Source of the DNA: an uncultured Eubacteriales bacterium
GTDB lineage: Bacteria > Bacillota > Clostridia > Christensenellales > QALW01
Reading direction: 5' to 3'
DNA length: 33,731 bases
Assembly (NCBI GenBank): GCA_900547955.1
Contig: URIR01000021.1
Span: 1-33,731 of the forward strand
The notes under the pieces are model-generated. The model was not told the origin of the DNA, searched no databases, and worked only from the letters and a program-made list of their open reading frames with translations. Each line of letters starts with the position of its first letter. Position 1 is the stretch's first letter. Positions 32,255 through 33,731 of the stretch are shown here, one piece after another. The position numbers and the translations under genes were made by a program.

Positions 32255-33523
32255 ATGAACAAAAGAGATAATGAACAAGTGCTGCGCGCATACGACGACG
32301 CAAAAAAGACTTTTGCAGCTTATGGCGTAGATACTGACAAGGCTATTGCGGAATTTGAACAAATTCCTATTTCTCTGCATAATTGGCAGGGGGACGACGT
32401 AATGGGATTTGAAAATACCAACGCGGTTTCGCAGAATCTGGTAACTGGCAATTACCCCGGACGCGCACGCAACGGCGAGGAAATGCGCGCCGATATAGAT
32501 AAGGTGTTTTCCTATTCTCCCGTTAAGCCCAAGGTGAATCTGCATTCCATGTATGGCGAGCCGGGAACTACTCCGCGTGAAAAGGTAACGACGGAGGATT
32601 TTCGCAAATGGATAGATTGGGCTAAGAAAAACGGATATGGTTTGGATTTTAACTGTTCGTTCTTTACCCATCCTATGATGAATAACGGATTCTCCATAGC
32701 CAGTCCGGATAAGAAAACCAGAGATTTCTGGATAGAAGCCGGAAAAGGAGCGCGCGAAATTGCCAACGATATGGCGGCTGAAACCGGACAGACCTGTACA
32801 AATAATATTTGGGTGCCCGACGGGCTTAAGGATATTCCGGCTAATCGTTTTGCTTACCGCAATTATCTTGAGGATTCTCTCGACCAGATTCTGGAGAAGA
32901 AATATGATAAGAAAAATGTTCGGGACGTGCTGGAGGGCAAGCTTTTTGCAGTAGGCGTGGAGTGTTTTACTGTTGGTTCGCATGAATTTTATCTGGCTTA
33001 CGCCGCTACTCATGGCGTAGGCGTGTGCATGGATACGGGCCATTATCATCCTACCGAAAGCATTATAGATAAAATTTCCTCTGTTTATAAATTTGTAGAC
33101 ACTCTGCTTTTGCATATCAGCCGCGGCGTGCGCTGGGACAGCGACCATGTGCTTCTGCAATGCGAGGATTTGACGGGGATTATGCAGGAGGTTAAGCGCG
33201 GTCAGCTTTATAAGGGAGATAAGCTCTTTATGGGCTTGGATTTCTTTGATGCGTCCATTAACCGTGTGGCCGCTTGGACAATAGGCATGCGCGCTGCTGG
33301 AAAAGCGCTTATAACCGCGCTTGTAGAGCCTAGTGAAATGCTCTTTAAAGCTGAGGAGCAGGAGGACTTTACTTTGCGCTTGGCGCTTTTGGATGAATTT
33401 AAGAATCTTCCCGTCAACGCTGTATGGGATTATCTCTGCCTCAAGAGGGGAGTGCCCGTGGGTACCGATTGGATAGACGACCTTAAAAAGTATGAGCAGG
33501 ATGTAATGCTCAAGCGCAGGTAA
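32255..33523 (+). CDS. rhaA: L-rhamnose isomerase
   Basis: RhaA converts L-rhamnose to L-rhamnulose, the first step of rhamnose catabolism. The 422-residue sequence is collinear with E. coli RhaA as I recall it: ISLHNWQGDDVMGFEN, GLDFNCSFFTHPM, NNIWVPDGLKDIP, HYHPTESIIDKIS and GLDFFDASINR. By that alignment the metal ligands are Glu227, Asp260, His287 and Asp329 for one site, and His263, Asp295 and Asp297 for the other. All are present. An AGGAGGG site precedes the ATG. rhaB, rhaD and a regulator are not in the window, although the sequence downstream is cut short. Confidence 0.96.
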   Translation: MNKRDNEQVLRAYDDAKKTFAAYGVDTDKAIAEFEQIPISLHNWQGDDVMGFENTNAVSQNLVTGNYPGRARNGEEMRADIDKVFSYSPVKPKVNLHSMYGEPGTTPREKVTTEDFRKWIDWAKKNGYGLDFNCSFFTHPMMNNGFSIASPDKKTRDFWIEAGKGAREIANDMAAETGQTCTNNIWVPDGLKDIPANRFAYRNYLEDSLDQILEKKYDKKNVRDVLEGKLFAVGVECFTVGSHEFYLAYAATHGVGVCMDTGHYHPTESIIDKISSVYKFVDTLLLHISRGVRWDSDHVLLQCEDLTGIMQEVKRGQLYKGDKLFMGLDFFDASINRVAAWTIGMRAAGKALITALVEPSEMLFKAEEQEDFTLRLALLDEFKNLPVNAVWDYLCLKRGVPVGTDWIDDLKKYEQDVMLKRR

Positions 33524-33588
33524 GAATTTAATTTGGTTAAGAGACGGATAGTTCATAAATTTATTTGCAGAATCTGTTAATTTGCATG

Positions 33589-33617
33589 TTGACAAATTGC
33601 TTATTATATAGTAAATT
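33589..33617 (+). promoter_or_regulatory. Promoter reading out of the window's right end
   Basis: A perfect TTGACA (33589-33594) and TAAATT (33612-33617) are separated by 17 bases. They lie 36 bases before the ATG of the truncated frame at 33653. The AT-rich stretch from 33524 to 33588 contains no gene. Confidence 0.6.
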
Positions 33618-33652
33618 TGTATTGTATTATGCAGAAAGGAACTTGACGGATT

Positions 33653-33731
<79 letters not shown>

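Overview
The window looks like a chromosomal segment of a spore-forming, probably gut-associated Clostridia-type Firmicute. This is inferred from gene order, since there is no rRNA. The left two thirds follows Bacillus/Clostridium synteny closely: miaB-mutS-mutL-miaA-ynbB, then yicC-remA-gmk-rpoZ-priA-def-fmt-rsmB-rlmN-stp-prkC-rsgA-rpe-spoVM and an Asp23/AmaP pair. Strong Shine-Dalgarno sites, ATGA start/stop overlaps and sigma-A-like promoters fit this. Relative to B. subtilis, coaBC, thiN, rpmB and hfq are missing from their usual places.

Layout. 1-379 has no supportable gene, and a terminator follows at 380-430. 511-8777 (+) carries tRNA modification (MiaB, MiaA), mismatch repair (MutS and an endonuclease-type MutL) and a PLP enzyme. 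9113-22206 (+) is one long, tightly packed operon for RNA and nucleotide metabolism, replication restart, N-formyl-methionine handling, rRNA methylation, PASTA kinase and phosphatase signalling, and ribosome GTPase function. It ends in a two-helix membrane protein and a 23-codon TTG-start gene at 22135-22206 that I identify as spoVM. 22349-23387 encodes Asp23 and its membrane anchor AmaP. 23476-26335 (+) is a small glycan-use island: an esterase with a propeller-like tail, a GH27 alpha-galactosidase, and a coupled 64-residue Cys-rich protein. 26648-31627 (-) holds proA, yebC, a SpoU-type methyltransferase, rplT, rpmI and infC (with an attenuator leader), and a lipoprotein. 32255-33523 (+) is L-rhamnose isomerase. 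The window ends in a new promoter and the start of an ORF that runs straight into an AAGC tetranucleotide repeat.

The most unusual feature is non-coding. Two intergenic stretches (26343-26607 and 31778-32005) consist almost entirely of perfect hairpins. Three of these units share one architecture: a long outer stem enclosing three small hairpins (a cloverleaf), the first hairpin always being GCGGCC-N3-GGCCGC. Two of the units share a 22-base identical core 5.3 kb apart, while the other stems differ in sequence but stay paired. This looks like a dispersed, structure-conserved repeat family of unknown function.

The housekeeping genes were identified from motifs I could read directly. Functions of the lipoprotein, the small membrane protein and the Cys-rich protein remain unknown.
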